Assembly (NCBI GenBank): GCA_030044325.1
Contig: JASHWA010000457.1
Location: 1-7,392 of the forward strand
Length of the DNA stretch: 7,392 nt
Origin: Bryobacteraceae bacterium
GTDB lineage: Bacteria > Acidobacteriota > Terriglobia > Bryobacterales > Bryobacteraceae
Direction: 5' to 3'
Shown: positions 1 to 6,330 of the stretch, piece after piece
Layout of the letters: every line of letters begins with the position of its first letter
Position numbering within the stretch: the first letter of the stretch is position 1
The notes under the pieces: model-generated
Told to the model about the DNA's origin: nothing
The model's database searches: none
Seen by the model: only the letters and a program-made list of their open reading frames with translations
Made by a program: the position numbers and the translations under genes

Positions 1-25
1 CCAATACCGGCGATTGCGAAGAAGC

Positions 26-40
26 GAACAATTAGCGAAC
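26..40. promoter_or_regulatory. Candidate LexA-type operator, direct repeat GAAC-N7-GAAC
   Basis: GAAC occurs at 26-29 and again at 37-40 with exactly seven bases between. The match is longer than the tetramers: AGCGAACA is repeated at 23-30 and 34-41, an 11-bp period, or about one helical turn. Direct GAAC/GTTC-N7-GAAC/GTTC repeats are the established LexA (SOS) operator of Alphaproteobacteria. The repeat ends six bases before the -10 of lhr and covers the -35 position, where a repressor would block polymerase. Its use by LexA in this organism is inference; a chance repeat is possible. Confidence 0.4.
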
Positions 41-43
41 ATC

Positions 44-52
44 TGCTAGAAT
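44..52 (+). promoter_or_regulatory. Extended -10 promoter of lhr, likely leaderless
   Basis: TGCTAGAAT at 44-52 fits the extended -10 form TG-N-TATAAT with five of six hexamer bases. There is no good -35 hexamer 17 bp upstream, as expected for an extended -10 promoter. A transcript starting about 7 nt after the hexamer would begin at or near the GTG at 59, so the mRNA would have almost no leader. No Shine-Dalgarno sequence precedes that GTG, which agrees with leaderless translation. The same arrangement recurs before the Rieske gene. Confidence 0.5.
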
Positions 53-58
53 GTTGCG

Positions 59-3000
59 GTGCCTCCCAGCGCCATTCCCGCTTCGCTCGCCTGGGCACAT
101 CCGCTCGTCGCCGAGTGGTTCGTCTCGCGCTTCGGCACGCCGACCGAGCCGCAAGAGCAGGGCTGGCCGGAGATCCTCGCCGGCCGCACCACGCTGATCT
201 CCGCGCCCACCGGATCGGGCAAGACGCTCGCCGCATTCCTGATCTGCATCGACCGCCTGGTGCGCAAGGCGCTCTCAGGCGAACTGCGCGACTCGACCGA
301 AGTTCTCTACATCTCGCCGCTGAAGGCGCTGGGTAACGACATCCAGAAAAATCTGGAAGCCCCGCTGGGCGAGATTCTCGCACTCGCCGGCGAGCGCGGC
401 CTGCTGATGCCGGAGATTCGCACCGCCGTTCGCACCGGCGACACACTAATCAAAGAGCGGCGCGAGATGCTGAAGCGTCCGCCGCACATCCTGGTCACCA
501 CGCCTGAATCGCTCTACATCCTGCTCACGGCCAACAGCAGCCGCGCCATCCTGAGCCAGGTCAAGACCGTCATCGTCGACGAAATCCACGCCGTCGCCGA
601 CGACAAGCGCGGCGCGCACCTCACACTGTCTCTCGAGCGTCTCGATCTGCTGGCGAATCGCCCTACGCGAATCGGATTATCGGCGACGCAGAAGCCGATC
701 GAAGAGGTCGCGCACTTTCTCACCGGCGCGGACCGGGTAGAGCGGAACTTTAGTTCCGCGTCAGGCCAGCCTTACTTAGATTCCCAGCCGGCTTCAGCCG
801 GCGGCAGGTTAAACCCTGCCAAGGAAAACAATAGTGGTAGCGCTGGACGCGGGCCTAAAGGCCCGCTCTACCCGAACGATGAACCCAGTCCAGCCAGAGC
901 CGGGCGGCTTAATCCCGCCATCGTGAACATCGGCCATCGCCGCAAGCTCGATCTCGCGGTCGAAGTTCCGCGTTCCGAGCTTGGTCCGATCGCCAGCAAC
1001 GAAATGTGGGGCGAGATCTACGACCGCGTCGCCGCGCTGGCGCGCGAGAACCGCACCACGCTGGTGTTCGTCAATACGCGCCGGCTGTCGGAACGCGTGG
1101 CGCACAATCTCGCCGAACGCCTGGGCGAAAACGCCGTCCTTCCGCACCACGGCAGCCTCTCGCGCGAGCTCCGCCTGACGGCCGAGCAGCGCCTCAAGTC
1201 CGGCGAGCTGAAAGCCGTGGTCGCGACCGCGTCGCTGGAGCTCGGCATCGACATCGGCACCGTCGATCTGGTGTGCCAGATCGGCTCGCCGCGCGCGATC
1301 GCGGTCGCGCTGCAGCGCATCGGCCGCGCCGGTCACTGGGTCGGCGCGCTTCCCAAAGGCCGCCTGTTCGCCACCACGCGCGACGAGCTGGTGGAATGCG
1401 CCGCTGTGGTTCGCGCCATCCGCGCAGGCGAGCTCGACAAAATCGAAATTCCCGAAGCGCCGCTCGATATTCTGGCGCAACACATTGTTGCAGCTTGTGC
1501 CGCTGATGATTGGAACGAAGACGAGCTGTTCGCCATGGTCCGGCGCGCTTATCCGTACCGCTCGCTCGATCGGCGCCGGTTCGAATCCGTCGTCCAGATG
1601 CTCTCGGAAGGCATCGCGACCTCGCGCGGCCGGCGCGGCGCGTTCCTGCATCGCGACCAGGTGAATCATCGCGTTCGCGGACGCCGCGGCGCGCGCCTCA
1701 CCGCCATCACCTGCGGCGGCGCCATTCCGGAAACCGCGCAATACCAGGTGATCGCCGAACCCGAATCCACCGTGGTCGGCTCGCTCGACGAAGACTTCGC
1801 CGTTGAAAGCATGGCCGGCGACGTTTTTCTGCTGGGCACCACGTCGTGGCGCATTCGACGCGTCGAACCGGGGCGCGTTCGCGTGGAAGACGCGCACGGC
1901 GCGGCGCCCACCATTCCGTTCTGGCGCGGCGAAGCTCCCGGCCGCACGCGCGAGCTTTCGCTCGCCGTTTCGAAATTGCGCGAAGATGCCGCCGCATCGC
2001 AAGATCCTGTCGCGTTTTTCGAACGCGAATGTTCGCTCGACCGGCTCGGCGCGGAACAAGCGTCGGATTACGTTCGCGCCGGCGCGCGCGCCTTGGGCGC
2101 CATGCCAAGCGAAACCACCGTCGTCGCCGAGCGCTTCTTCGACGAAGCCGGCGGAATGCAGTTGATCATCCACGCGCCCTTCGGCTCGCGCATCAACCGC
2201 GCCTGGGGGCTCGCGCTGCGCAAGCGCTTCTGCCGCACTTTCAACTTCGAGTTGCAAGCCGCCGCCACCGACAATGGCCTGCTGCTCTCGTTAAGCGATC
2301 AGCATTCCTTTCCGCTCGAAACGGTTTTTGAATTTCTGCATCCGCAAACCGTCGAAAAAGTGCTCACCCAGGCGATGCTCCCCGCTCCGATGTTCGGCGC
2401 GCGCTGGAAATGGAACGCGTCTCGCGCGCTCGCGGTCCCGCGCTTCATGGGTGGAAAAAAAGTTCCGCCGCCCATCCAGCGCATGCGCTCCGACGATCTG
2501 CTCGCCGCCGTTTTTCCCGATCAGATCGCCTGCCCCGAAAACCTCACCGGCGACATCCGCATCCCCGACCATCCCCTGGTCAACGAAACCATCGACAACT
2601 GCCTGCACGAAGCCATGGATCTCGACGGCCTCATCGAAATTTTGAAGCGTATCGAAAACGGATCCATCCAAACCGTCGCCATCGATACGCCGGAGCCGTC
2701 GCCGTTCTCGCACGAGATTCTGAACTCGAACCCCTACGCCTATCTCGACGACGCGCCGCTGGAAGAGCGCCGCGCCCGCGCCGTCCAGCTTCGCCGCACC
2801 CTGCCTTCCGAAGACGCCGGCTCGATCGGCGCGCTCGACCCCGCCGCAATCGCGCAGGTAGCCGCGGAATCCTGGCCCACGGTTCGCGACGCCGATGAGC
2901 TCCACGACGCGCTGCTCACTCTGATCCTGCTCCCGCCGGTCGACGAATGGCGGGCGCTTTTCGAAGAGCTTTCGAGCGCCGGCCGCGTGACCATCATCAA

Positions 3001-4306
3001 CAATCTTTGGGTCGCCACCGAGCGCATCGCGCAAGCCCGCGCCGCAATCGAGGAAGACGAAGCCGCGGCCGCCGCCGTCCTGCGCGGCTGGACCGATTCG
3101 ATCGGCCCATTCACTCCCGCCGAACTCGCCGCGCGCCTCAGCCTGCCGCAAATCGCAATCGATATCGCGCTCGCCAAACTCGAATCGGAAGGCTCCATCC
3201 TGCGCGGCCAGTTTTCCGCGCAAGAGACGCAATTCTGTCATCGCCGCATTCTCGCGCGCATTCATCGCATGACCCTCGGCCGCCTGCGCAAGGAGATCGA
3301 GCCCGTCACCTCCGCCGAATTCATGCGCTTCCTGTGCCGCTGGCATCATCTCGCGCCCGGAGCACAGCTTCACGGCGTGGACGGGCTGTTCCAGATCCTG
3401 GGCCAGCTTCAGGGCTACGAAATTTCGGCCGCTGCGTGGGAATCCGTGGTTCTGCCCCGGCGCATCGCCAACTACGATCCCGAATGGCTCGATCGCCTGT
3501 CGCTATCGGGCGAAATCATGTGGGGAAGATTGTCGCCCCATCCCGCGCTGGAATCAGAAGGCGCGCGGCGCGTCCGCCCCACGCGGGTGGCTCCGCTTGC
3601 GATCTTTTTGCGCGAAGACGCCGCGCGCCTGCTTCCGCCCGCTGCCGGCGAGGCACCGCTGTCGCATCCCGCCAAGGACGTGCTGGGCGCTCTTGAAAAA
3701 CGCGGCGCGTCGTTTTTCAACGAGCTCGTTCGCGCAACCGGGCGTCTTCAAAGCGAAGTCGAGGACGGTCTCTGGGAGCTGGTGGCCGCCGGACGCGTCA
3801 CCGCGGATGGATTCGAGAATCTGCGCGCGCTGGTCGATCCCAAGCGCCGCCGCGGTGAAGGCCGGGGCCGCTTTGCGCGGCCGCGCCATGCCGCCGGCCG
3901 ATGGGCGCTGCTCGATCGCGGGACTCACAACGTGCAGCCCGAATTTTTCGCCCGCCAGCTTCTCGATCGCTGGGGCGTCGTGTTTCGCGATCTGCTGGCG
4001 CGCGAAACGCTGGCGCCCGCCTGGCGCGACATTCTGGTCGAATTGCGCCGCATGGAAGCCCGCGGCGAAATCCGCGGAGGCCGCTTCGTCAGCGGCTTCG
4101 TCGGCGAACAGTTCGCGCGCCCGGAAGCGCTCGATCTCCTGCGCCATATCCGCCGCTCCGCCGCGTCCGGCGAAATCATGGAGATCGCGCTCGCCGATCC
4201 GCTCAACCTCACCGGAATCGTTCTCCCCGGCCCGCGATCGAGCGCGCTCGCGCAAGGAACCATCCGACTGCGCGACGGCGTTCAGCAACTCGCCGCCACC
4301 GGCTAA
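59..4306 (+). CDS. lhr: Large Lhr-type superfamily 2 DNA helicase (Lhr core plus C-terminal domain)
   Basis: Lhr is an ssDNA-dependent ATPase that moves 3' to 5' and unwinds duplexes, including RNA:DNA hybrids, in DNA repair. Visible motifs: Walker A APTGSGKT (49-56), ISPLKAL (85-91), TTPESL (147-152), DEIH box (174-177), SAT (208-210), then in RecA2 TLVFVNTRR (about 333-341), ATASLELGIDIG (389-400) and QRIGRAGH (419-426). Winged-helix and beta-barrel core regions follow, then a long C-terminal region typical of full-length bacterial Lhr (usually about 1,400-1,540 aa; here 1,415). The GTG start is forced: an in-frame TAG lies at 47-49 and the helicase N-terminus begins at once. Residues about 227-288 are a Gly/Ser/Pro/Arg-rich insertion encoded by palindromic repeats, between the two RecA domains where relatives have a short linker. 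The family is damage-inducible in mycobacteria. The gene converges on the CBS gene. Confidence 0.95.
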   Translation: MPPSAIPASLAWAHPLVAEWFVSRFGTPTEPQEQGWPEILAGRTTLISAPTGSGKTLAAFLICIDRLVRKALSGELRDSTEVLYISPLKALGNDIQKNLEAPLGEILALAGERGLLMPEIRTAVRTGDTLIKERREMLKRPPHILVTTPESLYILLTANSSRAILSQVKTVIVDEIHAVADDKRGAHLTLSLERLDLLANRPTRIGLSATQKPIEEVAHFLTGADRVERNFSSASGQPYLDSQPASAGGRLNPAKENNSGSAGRGPKGPLYPNDEPSPARAGRLNPAIVNIGHRRKLDLAVEVPRSELGPIASNEMWGEIYDRVAALARENRTTLVFVNTRRLSERVAHNLAERLGENAVLPHHGSLSRELRLTAEQRLKSGELKAVVATASLELGIDIGTVDLVCQIGSPRAIAVALQRIGRAGHWVGALPKGRLFATTRDELVECAAVVRAIRAGELDKIEIPEAPLDILAQHIVAACAADDWNEDELFAMVRRAYPYRSLDRRRFESVVQMLSEGIATSRGRRGAFLHRDQVNHRVRGRRGARLTAITCGGAIPETAQYQVIAEPESTVVGSLDEDFAVESMAGDVFLLGTTSWRIRRVEPGRVRVEDAHGAAPTIPFWRGEAPGRTRELSLAVSKLREDAAASQDPVAFFERECSLDRLGAEQASDYVRAGARALGAMPSETTVVAERFFDEAGGMQLIIHAPFGSRINRAWGLALRKRFCRTFNFELQAAATDNGLLLSLSDQHSFPLETVFEFLHPQTVEKVLTQAMLPAPMFGARWKWNASRALAVPRFMGGKKVPPPIQRMRSDDLLAAVFPDQIACPENLTGDIRIPDHPLVNETIDNCLHEAMDLDGLIEILKRIENGSIQTVAIDTPEPSPFSHEILNSNPYAYLDDAPLEERRARAVQLRRTLPSEDAGSIGALDPAAIAQVAAESWPTVRDADELHDALLTLILLPPVDEWRALFEELSSAGRVTIINNLWVATERIAQARAAIEEDEAAAAAVLRGWTDSIGPFTPAELAARLSLPQIAIDIALAKLESEGSILRGQFSAQETQFCHRRILARIHRMTLGRLRKEIEPVTSAEFMRFLCRWHHLAPGAQLHGVDGLFQILGQLQGYEISAAAWESVVLPRRIANYDPEWLDRLSLSGEIMWGRLSPHPALESEGARRVRPTRVAPLAIFLREDAARLLPPAAGEAPLSHPAKDVLGALEKRGASFFNELVRATGRLQSEVEDGLWELVAAGRVTADGFENLRALVDPKRRRGEGRGRFARPRHAAGRWALLDRGTHNVQPEFFARQLLDRWGVVFRDLLARETLAPAWRDILVELRRMEARGEIRGGRFVSGFVGEQFARPEALDLLRHIRRSAASGEIMEIALADPLNLTGIVLPGPRSSALAQGTIRLRDGVQQLAATG
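735..762 (+). repeat. 28-nt hairpin repeat, copy 1
   Basis: The unit runs GGGTAGAGCG, a stem half, loop TTTA, the other stem half, and CGCGTC. The 7-bp perfect stem is GCGGAAC (742-748) with GTTCCGC (753-759). It is homologous to the copy at 846-873 on the opposite strand: 24 of 28 positions agree, and the four differences are two compensated base pairs. Confidence 0.8.
787..802. repeat. GCCGGCT/AGCCGGC hairpin within the lhr insertion
   Basis: GCCGGCT (787-793) and AGCCGGC (796-802) are perfect inverted repeats around TC, so a realistic fold has a six-pair stem closing a TTCA loop. It abuts the next hairpin (803-820) and shares its AGCCGGC arm with the second repeat family. It may therefore be part of the same element rather than independent. 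Confidence 0.65.
796..821 (+). repeat. Second hairpin repeat family, copy 1
   Basis: AGCCGGC is followed by a hairpin with GGCAGG (803-808), loop TTAAAC and CCTGCC (815-820). It aligns with 898-920 on the same strand: both start AGCCG, have a GGC(A/G)G stem half, a TTAA-containing loop, and end in GCCA. The stem pair A806-T817 corresponds to G906-C916 in the other copy, another compensated change. Confidence 0.6.
846..873 (-). repeat. 28-nt hairpin repeat, copy 2 (inverted)
   Basis: Read on the minus strand this is the same unit as 735-762: GGGTAGAGCG, stem, loop TTTA, stem, CGCGTC. The stem is GCGGGCC (849-855) with GGCCCGC (860-866). Compared with copy 1, the A-T pairs 746-755 and 747-754 are replaced by G-C and C-G, keeping a perfect 7-bp stem. 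Confidence 0.8.
898..920 (+). repeat. Second hairpin repeat family, copy 2
   Basis: AGCCG followed by a hairpin GGCGG (903-907), loop CTTAATC, CCGCC (915-919), then A. It is a shorter, diverged direct copy of 796-821. It ends where recognisable Lhr protein sequence resumes, so it probably marks the right border of the insertion. Confidence 0.55.
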
Positions 4307-4441
4307 AAACCACATCGGTGCCTCAACCAACCCGCGGCCTTTGCGGCGCGACAGTTATGGCTGCTCAGCGCGAATCACCCCCATCGCGCCCCCGCGCGCA
4401 CATTTCACCCAACCCCGTGCGCAATCTCCCGCCAACAGCCG
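4307..4441. other. Convergent spacer between lhr and the CBS gene; weak hairpin only
   Basis: This 135-bp gap separates the 3' ends of two convergent genes. No gene is supported in it. The only clear inverted repeat is GCGCAC (4396-4401) with GTGCGC (4417-4422), a 6-bp stem with a 15-nt loop and no T-run on either side. It could act as a weak bidirectional barrier, but it does not meet the standard for an intrinsic terminator. Confidence 0.35.
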
Positions 4442-5074
4442 TCACCGCGGCTGCGCGATGCTGGTGACCACCTCCGCGACTTTCGTCTCATCCGGAATCC
4501 GCAAGGCGATATCCGCCTGCGAAATCATCCCCACCACGCGGCCGGCTTTGTCAACCGCCGGAATCCGCTTGAGTTGATGCCGCTCCATCAGCTTGATCAC
4601 GACTTCCACATCGTCGTCCGGCGAGCACGTAACCACCGGCTGCGACATGATCTCCCGGATCGCCGTCTTGTGCGGATCGCGACCCTCCGCCAGAACTCGA
4701 ATCGCCAGATCGCGATCCGTAACGATACCCACCAGCTTCGCCGAATGCAAATTCTCCACCACCGGCAACACGCCGATGTCGTGTCTCTGCATCAGCTTGC
4801 CCGCGATCGCGGCTTTATCCTCGGCCTGGCAAAAGGCCGGATCTTTGGTCATGATGTCGCGGCATTTTTCGGGAACCACGCGCGTGACGATCAGCTCGGA
4901 TTCGCCATGATCTTCATATCCCGCCGCGCCGCGCTTTCCTTGCCCCCACGTTCCCGGCCACACGGCCGGCGCATCTCCCGGCGGATGCGGCCCCGACATC
5001 GGATAAACGCCGGAATGCCCGACTTTATCCACCAGGCGTGGTTTTTTGACTCCTTCCGATTTTCGTTTGGACAT
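4442..5074 (-). CDS. Tandem CBS-domain (Bateman module) protein with unusual N-terminal tail
   Basis: This 210-aa cytoplasmic protein has two CBS domains, about 71-128 and 138-195. Such paired domains form a Bateman module that usually binds adenosine nucleotides and senses energy status or regulates a partner. The first domain contains GIVTDRDLAIR (116-126), whose TDRD part typically contacts nucleotide; the second has the weaker ISQADIALR (184-192). No catalytic or membrane domain is attached, so the target is unknown. Residues 1-65 are not CBS: a Lys-rich start, then a Gly/Pro-rich segment (SGVYPMSGPHPPGDAP, WGQGKRGAAGYEDHGESEL). The ATG at 5072-5074 is supported by GGAGG (minus strand, 5080-5084) five bases upstream. 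The gene is divergent from the Rieske gene and convergent with lhr, so it is probably monocistronic. Confidence 0.9.
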   Translation of the reverse strand: MSKRKSEGVKKPRLVDKVGHSGVYPMSGPHPPGDAPAVWPGTWGQGKRGAAGYEDHGESELIVTRVVPEKCRDIMTKDPAFCQAEDKAAIAGKLMQRHDIGVLPVVENLHSAKLVGIVTDRDLAIRVLAEGRDPHKTAIREIMSQPVVTCSPDDDVEVVIKLMERHQLKRIPAVDKAGRVVGMISQADIALRIPDETKVAEVVTSIAQPR

Positions 5075-5079
5075 AACAG

Positions 5080-5105
5080 CCTCCCTCCCGTCCTGTAAAC
5101 GGGAG
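5080..5105 (-). promoter_or_regulatory. Strong Shine-Dalgarno of the CBS gene beside a small hairpin
   Basis: On the minus strand a GGGAGGGAGG run lies five bases before the ATG, the clearest ribosome-binding site in the window. Its upstream part takes part in an inverted repeat: CTCCCGT (plus-strand 5085-5091) pairs with ACGGGAG (5099-5105) around a 7-nt loop. The proximal GGAGG (5080-5084) lies outside the stem. The hairpin might modulate ribosome access, but this is speculative. Confidence 0.4.
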
Positions 5106-5153
5106 CCAAAGAAAAAACCTGCAAGTACCCGACCACCGCGCGCCTGCCTGTGG

Positions 5154-5163
5154 GTCGCGCGAC
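5154..5163. promoter_or_regulatory. Perfect 10-bp palindrome in the CBS/Rieske divergent region
   Basis: GTCGCGCGAC is its own reverse complement. It lies inside an outer inverted repeat, CTGCC (5144-5148) and GGCAG (5164-5168). The divergent intergenic position suits an operator shared by the two genes, but CG-rich palindromes also arise by chance in DNA of this composition. No regulator is identifiable. Confidence 0.25.
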
Positions 5164-5199
5164 GGCAGACTGACGCGAGAGCGATGATTTAGGACGCTA

Positions 5200-5222
5200 T
5201 TTCCATCGGAAACTGCTACAAA
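5200..5222 (+). promoter_or_regulatory. Rieske-fpg promoter: extended -10 with adjacent TTTCC-N3-GGAAA dyad
   Basis: TGCTACAAA (5214-5222) has the TG-N-hexamer form of an extended -10, with four of six hexamer matches. It ends six bases before the ATG at 5229, the same spacing as in front of lhr, so the transcript would be leaderless or nearly so. Directly upstream, TTTCC (5200-5204) and GGAAA (5208-5212) form a dyad that could bind a regulator. No -35 was recognised. Confidence 0.4.
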
Positions 5223-5228
5223 AGAAAT

Positions 5229-5555
5229 ATGGCATTCGTGAAAGTCGCCGCGCTGGGCGATATCCCGACCGATTCGGTGTTTGAAGCCGCGGTGGGCGGC
5301 AACGTTTACGCGATCTGCAACTCGGGCGGCGAGTTGCGCGCGTTCCAGGGCGAATGCCCCCACGCCGGCGGTCCCTTGGGCGAAGGAACCATCGAAAACG
5401 GCCGCCTCGTTTGTCCCTGGCACGCCTGGGAATACGATTGCCTCACCGGCGTGAACGATTTCGATCAAGACGTGAAGCTCGAATCGTTCCCCGTCAAGAC
5501 CCAAGACGGCGAAATTTATATCGACATCCCGGGAGCCAGTGCCGGAACTGCCTGA
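5229..5555 (+). CDS. Small Rieske [2Fe-2S] ferredoxin-like protein
   Basis: This 108-aa soluble protein consists of a single Rieske domain. The cluster motif is complete: C43-P-H45 within CPHAGG and C62-P-W-H65, the C-X-H ... C-X2-H pattern that binds one [2Fe-2S] cluster through two Cys and two His. There is no signal peptide or membrane segment, and it lacks the disulfide cysteines of bc1-type Rieske proteins. It therefore resembles NirD or the ferredoxins of ring-hydroxylating dioxygenases, which carry electrons to an oxygenase or reductase. No such partner is in the window, so its redox partner is unknown. It starts at ATG without a convincing Shine-Dalgarno sequence but with a -10 element six bases upstream. 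Its last 17 bp overlap fpg in another frame, making the two an operon. Confidence 0.9.
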   Translation: MAFVKVAALGDIPTDSVFEAAVGGNVYAICNSGGELRAFQGECPHAGGPLGEGTIENGRLVCPWHAWEYDCLTGVNDFDQDVKLESFPVKTQDGEIYIDIPGASAGTA

Positions 5556-6330
5556 AGTCGAGACCGTGGTCCGGTCGCTTGCGCCCTATCTTCCGGGACG
5601 GCGCATTCTATCCGCCGAATTCGATTCGCGCTTCGTCACGCCGGGAAACCGGCGCGCGCTCGCCCACAAGCTGGCCGGACGAACCATCGGCTCGATCCGC
5701 CGCCGCGGAAAATTCATCGTGATCTTGCTCGACCAGGGCTCGCTTTCCGTGCACCTGGGCATGACCGGAAAATTGCTGCTCGACGGCGAGCGAACCGCGC
5801 ACACCCACGGCGTCTTCACCCTCGATCACGGCGTTCTGCTGTACGACGACCCGCGCCAGTTCGGCCGCATCGAGTGGAATCCGCGCCGCATTGACAAGCT
5901 CGGGCCGGAGCCGCTCGAAATCGGCCTCGACGATTTCGTCAAACGCCTGCGCGCGCGAAAATCGCGCGTCAAGGCGCTGCTGATGAACCAGAGTTTCCTC
6001 GCCGGGATGGGCAATATTTACGTGGACGAGGCGCTGTTCGCGGCCGGAATCCATCCGCTGGCGATGGCATCACGCCTGAGCGTAGCGCGAGCCGCGCGGC
6101 TCTATCAGTCGATTCGCGAAACGCTCACTCTCGCCATCGAGCACCGCGGATCGTCCATCTCCGATTACGTCGATGCCTCGGGCCAGCGCGGAAATTTTCA
6201 GATTCTGCACCGCGTCTACGGCCGCGAAGGCGAAGCGTGCATCCAATGCGCCGCCGCGATCAGGAAAATCGTCGTCGCCCAGCGCGGAACGCACTTCTGT
6301 CCGCGGTGCCAAAGAGAGCCCCGCCGGTAA
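5539..6330 (+). CDS. mutM: Formamidopyrimidine-DNA glycosylase (Fpg/MutM)
   Basis: Fpg removes 8-oxoguanine and formamidopyrimidines from DNA and then cuts the abasic site by beta,delta-elimination. The 263-aa protein is of normal length and has every key element. P2 (the catalytic amine) and E3 are in MPELPEVETVV; K58 is in RRGKFI; the void-filling intercalation residues are M75, R106 and F108. The H2TH region has GMGNIYVDEALFAAGIHP with N159. A C-terminal zinc finger, C234-X2-C237 and C254-X2-C257, carries R249 before the last Cys pair. The GTG start at 5539 is fixed because mature Pro must be residue 2. GGGAG lies just upstream (5531-5535) with a short spacer. The start is 17 bp inside the Rieske gene, so translational coupling is likely. 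Confidence 0.97.
   Translation: MPELPEVETVVRSLAPYLPGRRILSAEFDSRFVTPGNRRALAHKLAGRTIGSIRRRGKFIVILLDQGSLSVHLGMTGKLLLDGERTAHTHGVFTLDHGVLLYDDPRQFGRIEWNPRRIDKLGPEPLEIGLDDFVKRLRARKSRVKALLMNQSFLAGMGNIYVDEALFAAGIHPLAMASRLSVARAARLYQSIRETLTLAIEHRGSSISDYVDASGQRGNFQILHRVYGREGEACIQCAAAIRKIVVAQRGTHFCPRCQREPRR

Larger units (their letters stand above)
735..920. repeat. Cluster of palindromic repeat elements inserted in frame inside lhr
   Basis: This 186-bp block (exactly 62 codons) contains five hairpins in a row: 742-759, 787-802, 803-820, 849-866 and 903-919. They fall into two families, each with two diverged copies, described separately. Its base pattern is unlike the surrounding lhr coding sequence, and its translation (residues about 227-288) is low in complexity with no resemblance to Lhr. 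The conserved helicase sequence stops at LTGADR and resumes at GHRRKLDL. In the first hairpin TAG trinucleotides close both other forward frames (738-740 and 751-753), so only the lhr frame reads through. Insertion of a short repeat element is inferred; the exact borders are estimates. Confidence 0.8.

Noticed and set aside
849..866. GC-rich hairpin as a transcription terminator inside lhr
   Set aside because: It has no T-run, belongs to a repeated hairpin family, and lies mid-gene in a continuous frame.
735..920. Intein or intron as the explanation of the lhr insertion
   Set aside because: At 62 codons it is far too short for an intein, shows no splicing motifs, and consists of simple hairpins; the frame is continuous.
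809..2257. 482-codon open frame antisense to lhr
   Set aside because: It is a shadow of the GC-rich lhr codons: residues are Arg/Ala/Gly/Asp-rich without domain motifs, and the sense frame is a full Lhr helicase.
2291..3373. 360-codon open frame antisense to lhr
   Set aside because: Same cause; no recognisable motif, no ribosome-binding site or promoter, and the sense frame is clearly coding.
4297..4320. CACCG/CGGTG stem across the lhr stop codon as a terminator
   Set aside because: Five pairs with a 14-nt loop and no T-run are too weak to distinguish from chance.
3554..4330. 258-codon antisense frame reaching past the lhr stop
   Set aside because: It lies almost wholly within lhr, has shadow-type composition and no family resemblance.
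3597..4577. 326-codon plus-strand frame running across the end of lhr into the CBS gene
   Set aside because: It is out of frame with lhr and antisense to CBS, Arg/Ser/Ala-rich, with no motif; it only looks long because stops are rare in this composition.
5091..5127. Promoter for the CBS gene from minus-strand TTGCAG and TTTACA
   Set aside because: The 19-bp spacer and weak hexamers do not distinguish it from background; no promoter was assigned.
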